DNA of 64,000 nucleotides from an uncultured delta proteobacterium (lineage in GTDB: Bacteria > Desulfobacterota > Desulfovibrionia > Desulfovibrionales > Desulfovibrionaceae). The stretch covers positions 888,478 through 952,477 of the forward strand of contig LT599018.1 in NCBI GenBank assembly GCA_900079685.1. Reading direction: 5' to 3'. Of the stretch, positions 19,413 to 28,229 are shown in pieces (position 1 is the stretch's first letter; every line of letters begins with the position of its first letter). The notes beneath the pieces are model-generated. The model did no database searches. It was not told the DNA's origin and worked only from the letters and a program-made list of their open reading frames with translations. A program made the position numbers and the translations under genes.

Positions 19413-19607
19413 TTGGACGTTATCACCGCCATTCACATACGCAGAAGCGTACGGGTGTATACCGCCGAACCCGTCGCGGCAGAGGATATCCAAACACTGC
19501 TCGCGGCGGGCATGGCCGCGCCGAGCGCGGGCAACGGCCAACCCTGGCAATTCGTCGTGGTCGACGACCCCGCCCTTCTGGCGAAAATCCACCGCAATCA
19601 GTTCTAA
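19413..19607 (+). pseudogene. Truncated nitroreductase-family gene
   Basis: The reading frame from a TTG at 19413, with GGGGAGG six bases upstream, encodes the N-terminal third of a nitroreductase: LDVITAIHIRRSVRVYT, then MAAPSAGNGQPWQFVVV, the FMN-binding start of the family. It stops after about 64 residues; the FMN-binding middle and C-terminal parts (normally to about 170-180 residues) are absent. The next 220 bases are AT-rich and carry no continuation in any frame that I can see, pointing to a deletion or insertion-excision event. Confidence 0.8.
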
Positions 19608-19831
19608 TATCACTTATAAATATCAATTTATAAAAACATTGCGCAGCCGGGCAAACAGGCTTCGGCGCGGCGGAAAGCATAAAAAAAACTGCTTCTCCTT
19701 TCATATTATAATAGCGTATGATACAAAGGACTTAATTTGGGCAGCCACCTGTTTTACCGGCGATTAAAACGGCTGCATGCAACGGATAGCAACACCCCCG
19801 CCCGGCGCGTGGTTGTGATACGGAGGGATCC

Positions 19832-20518
19832 ATGGCTCATACGACACCTGATAACGCTTCTATGGAACAAGTGCGCGAACTGCTGATGGGGACGCAGCTC
19901 AAGGATATGGAAAACCGCATCCAGCGCCAGGAAGAGCGTTTCATGCAAGAAATCGCGGATCTGCGCGATACCGTCAAAAACCGCGTGGAATCGCTTGAAA
20001 ACTTTATGAAAAGCGAAGCCTCTTCCCTGCTCCACCGGTTGCAGGAAGAAAAAACGGAACGCGCGACCGCCATTAAAAACGAACAGCGCGAACGCGCGGA
20101 AAGCCTCAAGGCCGAGCATAAAGACCGCGTGGACGCCATGAAGCAGGACAAACGCGAACGCGACGACGCAGTCGCGCAGTTGAACAAAGATCTGGCGAAG
20201 AAGGAGGAAGACTTTGAGCGCAAGCTGACGACCCTCTCCTCAACCCTTGATACCGCCGAACAGCAGCTGCGCCAGTTGCTGCTTGCGGAAAGCGCGAGAC
20301 TCTCCGCCACGACGGAAGAAAAATACAAGGAAGCCCTTTCCGCCCTGGCCCGCACGGCGGCGCAACTGCGCCACGATCTGGTCTCCCGTTCCGCCCTGTC
20401 GGCCCTGTTCACGGAGAATGCCGTCACGCTGGCGGGCGATTTGACGATCGCCGAAGGAGAAGGCTCTCCTACGAAAACCACGAGCGGAACTGACAAAGCG
20501 GCCGTTGCCGGATCATAG
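19832..20518 (+). CDS. Coiled-coil protein of the small-GTPase cluster
   Basis: A 228-residue soluble protein that is almost wholly helical: heptad-patterned, highly charged coiled coil from about 12 to 190 with repeats of E-R--A---E-RERAES. No signal peptide or membrane segment. It starts 8 bases after GGAGG and is followed after two bases by the OmpA-domain gene. A scaffolding or partner role for the downstream membrane protein and GTPase is inferred from order only. Confidence 0.75.
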   Translation: MAHTTPDNASMEQVRELLMGTQLKDMENRIQRQEERFMQEIADLRDTVKNRVESLENFMKSEASSLLHRLQEEKTERATAIKNEQRERAESLKAEHKDRVDAMKQDKRERDDAVAQLNKDLAKKEEDFERKLTTLSSTLDTAEQQLRQLLLAESARLSATTEEKYKEALSALARTAAQLRHDLVSRSALSALFTENAVTLAGDLTIAEGEGSPTKTTSGTDKAAVAGS

Positions 20519-20520
20519 GA

Positions 20521-22449
20521 ATGACGGATCTCGACGCCTTGTCCCCCCCCTCGGTTGAGGGCACAAAGGCCGAATCCCAGCTCCCGGGGACAGAGCCGGA
20601 CGACGCTGGCAGCGCCGGCCACACGGTCGACGCCACGCTGACGCGCGACGTGCCGCCCCCGCCCGACAACGAGGAGCTCATACGCCTGCGGGAATTGTTG
20701 TTCTCGCGGGAAATCGCGCTTCTGGACAATATCAGGGAGGCCCTTGACAGCCGCCAGATGACGGCCAAGCGGGTCAGTGACGTTCTCGCCGAGGCCATTC
20801 ACCTGCGGTCCGGCAAAGACCCCCACCTTTCCATGGCGCTGGAGCCGGTCGTCGACGCCATCGTCAAAACCTCGCTGCACACCCGCCGGAACGATTTCGT
20901 CAACGCGCTCTTCCCGCTCATGGGGCCGACCATCCGCAAGTCCATGTCGGAGAGTTTCCGCTCCATGCTGGGCAGCTTCAGCAAAAGCGTCGAAATGGCC
21001 TTTTCCTGGAAAGGACTGCGCTGGCGCTTCGAGGCCATGCGGTCGGGCAAGCCGTTCAGTGAAATCGTCATGCTCAACACGCTTGTCTACCGTGTCGAGC
21101 AATTGTTTTTCATCCACAGCGATACGGGTCTGGTTCTCTCGCACGTGGCGAACGAAAGTGTCGAGTCCCAGGACGCCGACATGGTTTCCGCGATGCTGAC
21201 GGCCATCCAGGACTTTGTGCGCGATTGCTTCGCCGGCGGCAGGGAAGAGGATCTGGATTCCCTCCAGATGGGCGAGTTCACCATCTACATTGAAAAAGCC
21301 CCCCAGGCCTATCTCGCCTGCGTTGTGCGGGGCACGCCCCCGGCGGACTTCCGCTCCCACTTGCGCGCCACGCTGGACCTCATGCTCGTGGAATACGCGG
21401 ACACGCTCGAATCGTTCAACGGCGACACGGAGCCGTTTGCCGACGCCGTCCGCTATCTGGATTCCTGCCTGCTGTCCCGCTATGTGGATGAAAATAAAAA
21501 ACTCCCTTTCTGGGCCAAGGCCTTGCCCGTCGCCCTCCTCCTGGCGTGCATCGCGGGCGGCGGGTGGCTGTACTACACAAAGGAACGGGCCCGGACGGAA
21601 CAGGCCGCGTTCACAGCCTCAATGCACACTGCCCTTGGCTATTTGAGGAACGAGCCCGGCCTCATGCTCATTAACGTCGTTGAAGCTCCGGCCGCGCCCT
21701 GGGAAATCCTGGTGCTCAAAGACGCGCTCACCCCCTCTCCCGAAGAGGTTCTGCGCGGCAATAACGTAGACCCCGCGCTTTTTTCCGTCCGGAGCATCCC
21801 GTTCATTTCCTACGATCCCTCCGTCGTCATGCGCCGGGTGAAAAAATCCATCCAGCCGCCGGACTCCGTGACAATGGTTTTTGACGAAAAGGGAACGCTG
21901 ACGTTTACCGGCACCGCGCCGATGTCCTGGATCGTCGCCACCCGCGAGGACGCGCGCGCCATACCCGGCGTGGAGCACGTGGACGTGGACGGCGTGCGCG
22001 ACCCCATGATGGACCGTATCTCCTTCATGATACACGAGATAGAGACCGCCGTTATCGAGTTCCCGCTCGGGAAGGATACCCCCCTGCCCGCGGACATGCC
22101 CGCGCTTAAAAAAGCCATTGACACGCTGATCGAATTAGAAAATATTACTAAAAAGATGGGTTTTTCCGCCACGCTGACCATTTACGGTCACGCGGACACG
22201 GTCGGAAATGATCGGCGCAATTACGAAATCAGCCAGGCTCGCGCGCGAACCGTTGCGGCCATGTTGTACGGCAAAGGCTCCAGCATGCCTGTTGCCACAT
22301 ACGGCATGGGATCTGAGTATCCCCGGGGCGGCCATGAGGAAACGGCTCCGGCAACCGCCAGAGGTGGGGATCAGGCCAACAGGCGCATTGAACTGCGCGT
22401 GCATTTTGCCTTGTCGCCTTCCGCCAAGCCTGAGATGTTCAGAAGATAG
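20521..22449 (+). CDS. Membrane protein with C-terminal OmpA-like domain
   Basis: A 642-residue protein. Residues 1-330 are predicted cytoplasmic and helical with no signal peptide; one membrane helix lies at about 338-356 (LPVALLLACIAGGGWLYYT); the periplasmic part ends in an OmpA-like peptidoglycan-binding domain with the motif TIYGHADTVGNDRRNYEISQ split by the family pattern and ARA--V---L. A large cytoplasmic domain joined to a peptidoglycan-binding domain suggests a link between an internal GTPase switch and the cell wall. Close spacing to both neighbours supports one operon. Confidence 0.8.
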   Translation: MTDLDALSPPSVEGTKAESQLPGTEPDDAGSAGHTVDATLTRDVPPPPDNEELIRLRELLFSREIALLDNIREALDSRQMTAKRVSDVLAEAIHLRSGKDPHLSMALEPVVDAIVKTSLHTRRNDFVNALFPLMGPTIRKSMSESFRSMLGSFSKSVEMAFSWKGLRWRFEAMRSGKPFSEIVMLNTLVYRVEQLFFIHSDTGLVLSHVANESVESQDADMVSAMLTAIQDFVRDCFAGGREEDLDSLQMGEFTIYIEKAPQAYLACVVRGTPPADFRSHLRATLDLMLVEYADTLESFNGDTEPFADAVRYLDSCLLSRYVDENKKLPFWAKALPVALLLACIAGGGWLYYTKERARTEQAAFTASMHTALGYLRNEPGLMLINVVEAPAAPWEILVLKDALTPSPEEVLRGNNVDPALFSVRSIPFISYDPSVVMRRVKKSIQPPDSVTMVFDEKGTLTFTGTAPMSWIVATREDARAIPGVEHVDVDGVRDPMMDRISFMIHEIETAVIEFPLGKDTPLPADMPALKKAIDTLIELENITKKMGFSATLTIYGHADTVGNDRRNYEISQARARTVAAMLYGKGSSMPVATYGMGSEYPRGGHEETAPATARGGDQANRRIELRVHFALSPSAKPEMFRR

Positions 22450-22470
22450 CATAAAAGGTGTTTAGGAATC

Positions 22471-22965
22471 ATGGTCAGTAAGAAGGTCTGTATGCTCGGC
22501 GGGTTTTCCGTGGGGAAAACATCCTTGGTGGAACGGTACGTGCATTCGCTTTTTTCCGATAAATATCTTTCCACCGTCGGCGTCAAAATCAGCAAAAAAA
22601 TCCTGTCCCTGGGCGATACGGATATGACGCTGGTCCTCTGGGACATGGAAGGGAAAGATATCTACACAAACGTCAACCTTGCGTACTTACGCGGCGCCAT
22701 GGGATTCTTTGTCGTTGCCGACGGAACGCGGAAAGAAACCCTTGAAATGGCTATTTCCCTGCGTGAAGCGGCCATAAACATCGCGGGGGATATCCCCTCC
22801 TGCCTGCTCGTCAACAAGGCGGACATGCGGGATCAGTGGGAAATTACTGAAGCCATGCTGGCGCCACTGGCCGAACAGGGCATTACCGTTCTGCGCACCA
22901 GCGCCAAAACCGGGGAAGGCGTTGACGAGGCGTTTACCGCATTGGCCCGGAATATGTTGCAGTAG
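22471..22965 (+). CDS. Ras/Rab-like small GTPase
   Basis: A 164-residue single-domain GTPase with all five motifs: G1 GGFSVGKTS (10-18, Lys16), G2 Thr35 in YLSTVGV, G3 WDMEGK (57-62), G4 NKAD (115-118), G5 SAK (144-146). This order and length match prokaryotic Ras-superfamily proteins of the Rup type. The residue after the G3 glycine is Lys62, where eukaryotic Ras and Rab have the catalytic Gln, so intrinsic hydrolysis may be slow or rely on a partner. No lipidation motif is present. It sits between an OmpA-domain protein and a diguanylate cyclase. Confidence 0.9.
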   Translation: MVSKKVCMLGGFSVGKTSLVERYVHSLFSDKYLSTVGVKISKKILSLGDTDMTLVLWDMEGKDIYTNVNLAYLRGAMGFFVVADGTRKETLEMAISLREAAINIAGDIPSCLLVNKADMRDQWEITEAMLAPLAEQGITVLRTSAKTGEGVDEAFTALARNMLQ

Positions 22966-23025
22966 CGTTGCGCATCGTGCCCGGAAAAGGCCCGCCCTCT
23001 CCGGAAAATCCATAAGGACGATCCT

Positions 23026-23949
23026 GTGACGAATACTGAAAGCCTCGCCCTCAATCTTCTGCAGTCCTTTAATTACGCGATTCTGCAACGGATCGGCCCC
23101 AAAAAATACACTTTTTTCGGGCAGGCTCCCGCGTTTTACAACGCGCTTTTCCCCCCTTGCGCGGACGGCCCCTGCACAACGCCATGGGAGACGTCTCCCA
23201 TGCTGGATTTTTTTCTGGAGGAAGCGGAAGCATTTTTCGCGCGCAAGGAACTCGGCGCGTTAGCGTCCGGCATTTGGGAAGAGGACGGCATCACCCAAAA
23301 AGATACCGCCCTTATGGCTTTGGCGAAAAACCTCGGCGAGACGCAGCTTATCGTCATCCGTCTTTTGCAGGAAGACTACATCGATCGCGTCGGCATTTTG
23401 CGTAAAGCCCGCGAACAATTGCTGGAAAACAGGCAATTGTCGCAAAATCTCGCCATGTTCAAGGAAAAGTCGCGCATTGACGGGTTGACCAGCATTTTCA
23501 ACCGGGCCACGTTCATGGAACTGCTGCACGATGAAATCAAGCGCAGCCAGATACTGGAGTACCCCCTCATTCTCCTGATTCTGGACATTGACGATTTCAA
23601 AAAAGTTAACGATACGTATGGGCACCTTGTCGGCGACAAGGTATTGCAGGGTATGGGAGCGACCTTGAAAGCCTCTCTCCGCCGGAACGATATTGTCGCC
23701 CGCTACGGCGGCGAGGAATTTGCGGTGCTCATCCCCCATGAGGCGATGGACAGGGCCTTGCAAATCGCGGAAAAAGTCCGTAAAAACGTTGCGGCCATGG
23801 TTATTCCCGATGCGCCGCCCATAACCGTCAGCATAGGCTGCACGGCGTATTCCCCGGGGGAGGCCTCCGAAAGCTTTTTCAAACGCGCCGATGAGGCGTT
23901 GTATTTAGCCAAGACGACCGGCAAGAACAAAGTATGTATCGGGCGTTGA
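23026..23949 (+). CDS. Diguanylate cyclase (GGDEF)
   Basis: A 307-residue protein that begins with GTG after AAGGACG. Residues 1-125 form an unrecognised helical domain with a Cys pair; a short coiled coil (125-150) leads into a complete GGDEF domain with active motif GGEEF at 228-232, metal Asp in ILDIDDFK, and an RxxD inhibitory site (R219-D222) five residues upstream. It should make cyclic di-GMP with product inhibition. Its place behind the small GTPase suggests that the N-terminal domain receives a signal from that module; this is inference. Confidence 0.92.
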   Translation: MTNTESLALNLLQSFNYAILQRIGPKKYTFFGQAPAFYNALFPPCADGPCTTPWETSPMLDFFLEEAEAFFARKELGALASGIWEEDGITQKDTALMALAKNLGETQLIVIRLLQEDYIDRVGILRKAREQLLENRQLSQNLAMFKEKSRIDGLTSIFNRATFMELLHDEIKRSQILEYPLILLILDIDDFKKVNDTYGHLVGDKVLQGMGATLKASLRRNDIVARYGGEEFAVLIPHEAMDRALQIAEKVRKNVAAMVIPDAPPITVSIGCTAYSPGEASESFFKRADEALYLAKTTGKNKVCIGR

Positions 23950-24002
23950 TGGAAAAACAGGCATGCGACAAGTCTTGAACGCGTGAAAGGAAGGAGTGCA
24001 TC

Positions 24003-24308
24003 ATGCTGGCTGTTTCGGTCCTGATTGAAGTCTATCCGGAATTCATAGAGCAGTTCATGAAAGCCGCGTTGCGCCACGCGAACAATACGTGCGCCAAGGA
24101 AGAGGGCTGTCTCGGGTTTGCCGTGCACAGGCACGAGAACGATCCGAACCGCTTTTTCTTTTACGAAACATACCGTTCGCGGAAAGATTTCGACGACGTC
24201 CACAAGGTGGCGCCGTACCTTGCGGAATACAACACATTGACCGCTCCCTGGACGAAATCAAAAGAAATTCTTGTCTGGGACGGCGTTTCCCCGGACCAAA
24301 AAACATGA
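24003..24308 (+). CDS. Antibiotic biosynthesis monooxygenase-fold (YgiN-like) protein
   Basis: A 101-residue protein of the ABM dimeric alpha/beta barrel fold: the pattern E-C-GF-VHRHENDPNRFFFYE-Y-S--DFD-H is typical. Members are small quinol or hydroxyquinol monooxygenases or peroxide-tolerant binding proteins; the substrate cannot be told here. AAGGAAGGAG precedes the ATG. The metN gene begins 55 bases downstream. Confidence 0.85.
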   Translation: MLAVSVLIEVYPEFIEQFMKAALRHANNTCAKEEGCLGFAVHRHENDPNRFFFYETYRSRKDFDDVHKVAPYLAEYNTLTAPWTKSKEILVWDGVSPDQKT

Positions 24309-24363
24309 ACCAGGCGTACACCACTACGGCGGCGGGCACCGGCCCGCCGCTGGAATTCTCACG

Positions 24364-25392
24364 ATGATTACAGTACGGAACCTTGAAAAGCATTACGGCG
24401 GCGCCCCTGTCCTGCGCGATCTCTCCTTTTCCATTGAGAAAGGGGAGATTTTCGGCATTGTGGGGCACTCCGGCGCGGGAAAATCAACGCTTCTGCGCTG
24501 CTTTAACGGCCTGGAGCGGTATCAGGGCGGCAGCGTCACGGTTATGGACAAGGAAGTGTCCGGCCTCAGCGAGGAGGAGCTAAAGCGCCTCCGCCGCGAC
24601 ATGGGCATGATCTTCCAGAACTTCGGCCTGATGGGCCGGAAAAACGTGTTCGAAAACGTGGCGTTCCCCTTGCACATATGGGAAACGCCTACGGCCGGCG
24701 CCGGGGAATTTTTGGCGCGGCTGCGGTTTTGGCGCGGGCCGTCGCGGGAAATCACCGACCGGGTCATGGAATTTCTTGAGCTTGTAGGCCTTGCGGACAA
24801 GCGTTTCGAACGGGTCCAAAACCTTTCCGGCGGGCAAAAGCAGCGCGTCGGGATTGCGCGGGCGCTGGCCCTGTACCCAAAAATTCTGCTGTGCGACGAA
24901 GCGACTTCCGCCCTGGACCCCAACACGACCATGGATATTCTGGACCTTCTCCAGGACATCAATTCACGGATGAAGCTCACCATGGTTGTGGTCACGCACC
25001 AGATGGAGGTCGTCAAACGCATCTGCCACCGGCTGCTCCTTCTGGACAAAGGCGTCGCCCAGTGCCTCGGCAAGACCGAGGAACTGTTCATATCCCCCCC
25101 CGAAGGCCTGAAAAAGTTCGTGGAGGACGAATACACGCTGATACCGACCGGTACGAACATCCGCATGATTTTCCCGCGCGAAATATCCCAGAACGCGGTC
25201 ATCACCACCATGGCGCGCGACCTGGACATCAGTTTTTCCATCGTTGGCGGCAAACTGGAGCGCTACCTCGACGATGTGCTCGGTTTTCTGATAATAAACG
25301 TACCGGACGAACACCTGGAAGCCGTGCTCAACTATATGCGCGGAAAAAATCTGCATTGGGAGGTGCTCGGCAATGGCCGAAATGCTGTTTAG
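24364..25392 (+). CDS. metN: Methionine ABC transporter ATPase MetN
   Basis: A 342-residue ATPase. Walker A GHSGAGKST, signature LSGGQKQRVGIARAL, Walker B ILLCDEATSALD and the switch His in VTHQ are intact. The C-terminal NIL domain (residues about 265-340) is the regulatory methionine-sensing module of MetN. The ATG at 24364 gives the family start MITVRNLEKHY. It overlaps metI by 20 bases. With metI and metQ it forms a complete D/L-methionine importer. Confidence 0.94.
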   Translation: MITVRNLEKHYGGAPVLRDLSFSIEKGEIFGIVGHSGAGKSTLLRCFNGLERYQGGSVTVMDKEVSGLSEEELKRLRRDMGMIFQNFGLMGRKNVFENVAFPLHIWETPTAGAGEFLARLRFWRGPSREITDRVMEFLELVGLADKRFERVQNLSGGQKQRVGIARALALYPKILLCDEATSALDPNTTMDILDLLQDINSRMKLTMVVVTHQMEVVKRICHRLLLLDKGVAQCLGKTEELFISPPEGLKKFVEDEYTLIPTGTNIRMIFPREISQNAVITTMARDLDISFSIVGGKLERYLDDVLGFLIINVPDEHLEAVLNYMRGKNLHWEVLGNGRNAV

Positions 25393-26008
25393 CGCCCTCT
25401 ACGAAACCCTGTACATGGTTTTCTGCTCTACGCTCCTCTCCGCCGCCGGCGGGTTCGGGCTTGCGATACAGCTTATCATGACGGGCCCGCACGGCTTGCG
25501 CCCCAACCCCAGAGTGTATACCGTTCTGGACATCGTCGTGAATTTGCTGCGCTCCTTCCCGTTCATGATCCTGATGGTCGCCCTGATCCCCTTCACCCGG
25601 ATCGTCGCGGGCGTGGCTTACGGCAGCACGGCGGCCATCGTGCCGCTGACCGTCGCGGCCATTCCGTTCATGGCGCGGCTCATCGAGGGCAGCCTTCTGG
25701 AGGTCGATCCCGGCGTCGTTGAAGCCGCGCGGTCCTTCGGCGCGTCCGACAGCCAGATCATATTCAGGGTCATGGTCAAGGAAGCCCTGCCGTCCATCAT
25801 CCTCAACCTGGCGATTCTGGCCATCACGCTGCTCGGCTATTCCGCCATGGCCGGTGCCATCGGGGGCGGCGGCCTCGGGGCTTTGGCCTACAACGAAGGG
25901 TATATCCGCTTCAAGGCGGATATCATGTTCTGCGCGGTCGTCGTGCTCATCGTCGTGGTGCAATGCATCCAGAGCGGCGGCAATTACCTGTACAAAAAAC
26001 TGCGCTGA
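25373..26008 (+). CDS. metI: Methionine ABC transporter permease MetI
   Basis: A 211-residue permease with five predicted membrane helices and the cytoplasmic coupling loop EVDPGVVEAARSFGAS (EAA motif) that docks to MetN. Length and motif positions fit MetI. It begins inside metN. Confidence 0.94.
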   Translation: MAEMLFSALYETLYMVFCSTLLSAAGGFGLAIQLIMTGPHGLRPNPRVYTVLDIVVNLLRSFPFMILMVALIPFTRIVAGVAYGSTAAIVPLTVAAIPFMARLIEGSLLEVDPGVVEAARSFGASDSQIIFRVMVKEALPSIILNLAILAITLLGYSAMAGAIGGGGLGALAYNEGYIRFKADIMFCAVVVLIVVVQCIQSGGNYLYKKLR

Positions 26009-26031
26009 TACGCGCACGAAAAGGAAATACC

Positions 26032-26808
26032 ATGAAACGTCTTCTTCTGGCTTTTGCCGTCGTCATCTGTCTCGTTGGGAACGCCGTCGCGGCGCAGACC
26101 CTTACCGTGGGCGTAACGCCCTTCCCGCACAAGGATATCATGCTTGTGGTCAAAGACCTGCTCGCCAAGGAGGGCATCGAACTGACCATCAGGGAATTTT
26201 CCGATTACGTGCAGCCCAACATGGCGCTCGCCGACAAGGCGCTCGACGCCAACTTTTTCCAGCACATACCGTACCTTGACAACATGAACATGGAAAAGCG
26301 GCTGAATCTTGCCTGGGTCGCCAAGGTCCACATCGAACCGCTGGGGCTGTATTCCAAAAAGATCAAAAGCCTGGATGACCTTAAAAAGGGCGATACCGTC
26401 GCCGTGCCCAACGACCCGACCAACGAGGCCCGCGCCCTGCGCCTTCTGGAAAAGCACGGCATTATTGCGGTAAATTCCGGCGAGCTGATAACGGTGCGGG
26501 ATATCACGAACAACCCGCGCGGCCTGAAATTCGTGGAACTGGAAGCGGCCCAGCTGCCGCGCATCCTGCAGGACGTGCGCGCGGCCGTAATCAACACCAA
26601 CTTCGCCTCTGAGGCGGAACTCATCCCCTCCCGCGACGCCATCATCATTGAAGGCAAGGATTCGCCTTACGCCAACGTGGTGGTCGTGCGCAAAGACGAC
26701 GTGAATTCCCCCGCGATCAGGGCGTTGGTCAAAGCGTCCAACTCCCCGGAAGTGCGGGCCTATATCGAGCAAAACCTGATTCCCAAAGGGATCGTGCCTG
26801 CGTTTTAA
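26032..26808 (+). CDS. metQ: Methionine-binding protein MetQ (NlpA family)
   Basis: A 258-residue periplasmic substrate-binding protein with a cleavable signal peptide (about residues 1-20, AVAA). The family features follow: TLTVGVTPFPHKDIM, the segment FSDYVQPN-ALADK-LDANFFQH, VAVPNDPTNEARAL and AVINTNFA. The ATG at 26032 has AAGGA upstream. Unlike most MetQ proteins there is no lipobox Cys at the cleavage site, so it may be soluble in the periplasm. Confidence 0.93.
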   Translation: MKRLLLAFAVVICLVGNAVAAQTLTVGVTPFPHKDIMLVVKDLLAKEGIELTIREFSDYVQPNMALADKALDANFFQHIPYLDNMNMEKRLNLAWVAKVHIEPLGLYSKKIKSLDDLKKGDTVAVPNDPTNEARALRLLEKHGIIAVNSGELITVRDITNNPRGLKFVELEAAQLPRILQDVRAAVINTNFASEAELIPSRDAIIIEGKDSPYANVVVVRKDDVNSPAIRALVKASNSPEVRAYIEQNLIPKGIVPAF

Positions 26809-26830
26809 CCGCCGGATATCCGGCATGCGC

Positions 26831-26862
26831 AAGGGCGGGGCGGCAATTGCCCCGCCCTTTTT
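26831..26862 (+). terminator. Intrinsic terminator after metQ
   Basis: An 11-bp stem (26831-26841 with 26849-26859), loop GGCAATT, and a T6 tract. Confidence 0.92.
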
Positions 26863-26979
26863 TCATCCCGTAATATCGGGCCTCTCATACATATTTCACA
26901 AATATGCATTGTAATACAAGATGTTATAAGTCTAGATTTTTCTTGCTCCAGGGCCACCCGTCCTGTATACATACTAACC

Positions 26980-27753
26980 ATGAACAACACACACGCTGAC
27001 GGCGCCGTTGGCAGCACGTGTCTTCTCTTTACGCGCCGTATACTCCCTCTGGTGTTTCTTGTTGTCTCTCTCCTCTCTTTCTGCGCAGGAGACCTTTTTT
27101 TGCCGGCCCCCGCGCAGGCTAACCCGGCTCAAGCGGCAGCCAAAGCGCCGTTCAAACCATCCGCCGCGCCGGCGGTGACAAAAGCCTCGGCCAAGAAGGC
27201 CCCCCAAAAGACCGCCGTAGCCCCAAAACGGCGCAGGCAGGTGTACGCCCGCTCCCTGATGCCCGCGGAAGAACGAGAAGCCCTTAATGATCGTGGAATC
27301 AGTTCGGGCTTCGGCGACCGGGCCATCTCCCGCAAAAAGACGCGCATGCACAAGGGGATTGATATCCCCGGCCCCAAAGACAGCAAGGTCCTCGCCTATA
27401 ACGACGGCGAAGTCATTTTCGCCGGCGTCAGAAACGGCTACGGCAAAACGGTCGTCATCCGCCAGCTTGACGGCCGGGAAGCGCTCTACGCCCACATGAA
27501 CAAGTTCGTCGTCTCCGTCGGGGACAAAATCAAACGCGGCGATCATATCGGGCACGTGGGCCGGACAGGCCGCGCGACCGGCTACCATCTGCACTTTGAA
27601 ATTATCGACGACGGGGAAAACCTGGACCCCGCCCTGCATGTCTGGCATGGCTCCGAGTTGGTTCTCGGTCCCAACGACCTTGATCCGGATGCCGCAAGCC
27701 AGACCCAGGTGGCTGAACCCAACAACAAGCGCGCGCCCGTTTCTCTCTATTGA
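26980..27753 (+). CDS. M23/LytM-family peptidoglycan endopeptidase
   Basis: A 257-residue exported protein: N-terminal membrane/signal segment (20-46, ending AQA), a low-complexity Ala/Lys/Pro linker (47-90), then a LytM domain with zinc ligands His124 and Asp128 (MHKGIDI) and His205, with catalytic His203 in GYHLHFE. All catalytic positions are present, so it is likely an active cell-wall hydrolase rather than an EnvC-type activator. The ribosome site is poor. It lies just before tRNA-Pro. Confidence 0.9.
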   Translation: MNNTHADGAVGSTCLLFTRRILPLVFLVVSLLSFCAGDLFLPAPAQANPAQAAAKAPFKPSAAPAVTKASAKKAPQKTAVAPKRRRQVYARSLMPAEEREALNDRGISSGFGDRAISRKKTRMHKGIDIPGPKDSKVLAYNDGEVIFAGVRNGYGKTVVIRQLDGREALYAHMNKFVVSVGDKIKRGDHIGHVGRTGRATGYHLHFEIIDDGENLDPALHVWHGSELVLGPNDLDPDAASQTQVAEPNNKRAPVSLY

Positions 27754-27806
27754 CCGTGCATTTTTTGCTTGGCTGAACGAGCGAGAATGGCTACATTCGC
27801 TTTCCC

Positions 27807-27883
27807 CGGAGCGTAGCGCAGCCTGGTAGCGCGCCTGGTTTGGGACCAGGATGTCGGAGGTTCAAGTCCTCTCGCTCCGACCA
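27807..27883 (+). tRNA. tRNA-Pro (anticodon UGG)
   Basis: A 77-base cloverleaf with 7-bp acceptor CGGAGCG/CGCTCCG, D arm GCGC...GCGC, anticodon stem CCTGG/CCAGG around loop TTTGGGA (anticodon TGG), T arm GAGG-TTCAAGT-CCTC and encoded CCA. Confidence 0.97.
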
Positions 27884-27891
27884 ATAAAAAC

Positions 27892-27928
27892 AATGAGTTA
27901 CGACATAAAAATCGTAACTCATTTTTTG
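27892..27928 (+). terminator. Intrinsic terminator after tRNA-Pro
   Basis: A 12-bp stem (27892-27903 with 27912-27923) ending in a T tract. Confidence 0.88.
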
Positions 27929-27981
27929 TTGTAGGTACAAAAGTAGGTACATAGTACTTGGCGCGATTCTTGATTCATGTA

Positions 27982-28188
27982 GCGCGACATTTATTCTTAC
28001 CCTAAACGACACTTATTTTTGCCGCGATTTTCTGACGTGATCAGGGGTGTCGGTGGTCGGTGCGCGGGGCAAAATTCGTTCTTCTTTTATTTCCCGCCAT
28101 GTTGCGTTCTCCTTACCCCGTGGGGCTTGCGTTTTTTACCCTGTTACGGCACTTATAGTTTGCCGCTGTAGAACGTGGCACTTAGAAG
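27982..28188 (+). repeat. Transposase-binding-site-like repeats, right prophage end
   Basis: Four related sites in the same orientation: 27982-27998, 28006-28024, 28146-28165 and 28174-28188, sharing CG-CACTTA with a TTTGCCG tail in two of them. Copy 28006-28024 matches the inverse of 43791-43809 at 18 of 19 bases. The outermost may begin with TG at 27978, like Mu ends. Confidence 0.6.
28044..28078 (+). repeat. Direct repeat copy 1 flanking the small coiled-coil gene
   Basis: A 35-base segment that recurs at 28655-28689 with two mismatches. The two copies bracket the gene at 28230-28616, as if that gene were an inserted cassette or tandem remnant. Confidence 0.8.
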
Positions 28189-28229
28189 GGCTTCCATATG
28201 CGTGTAACAATCAAGCCAGGGGGGATTGC

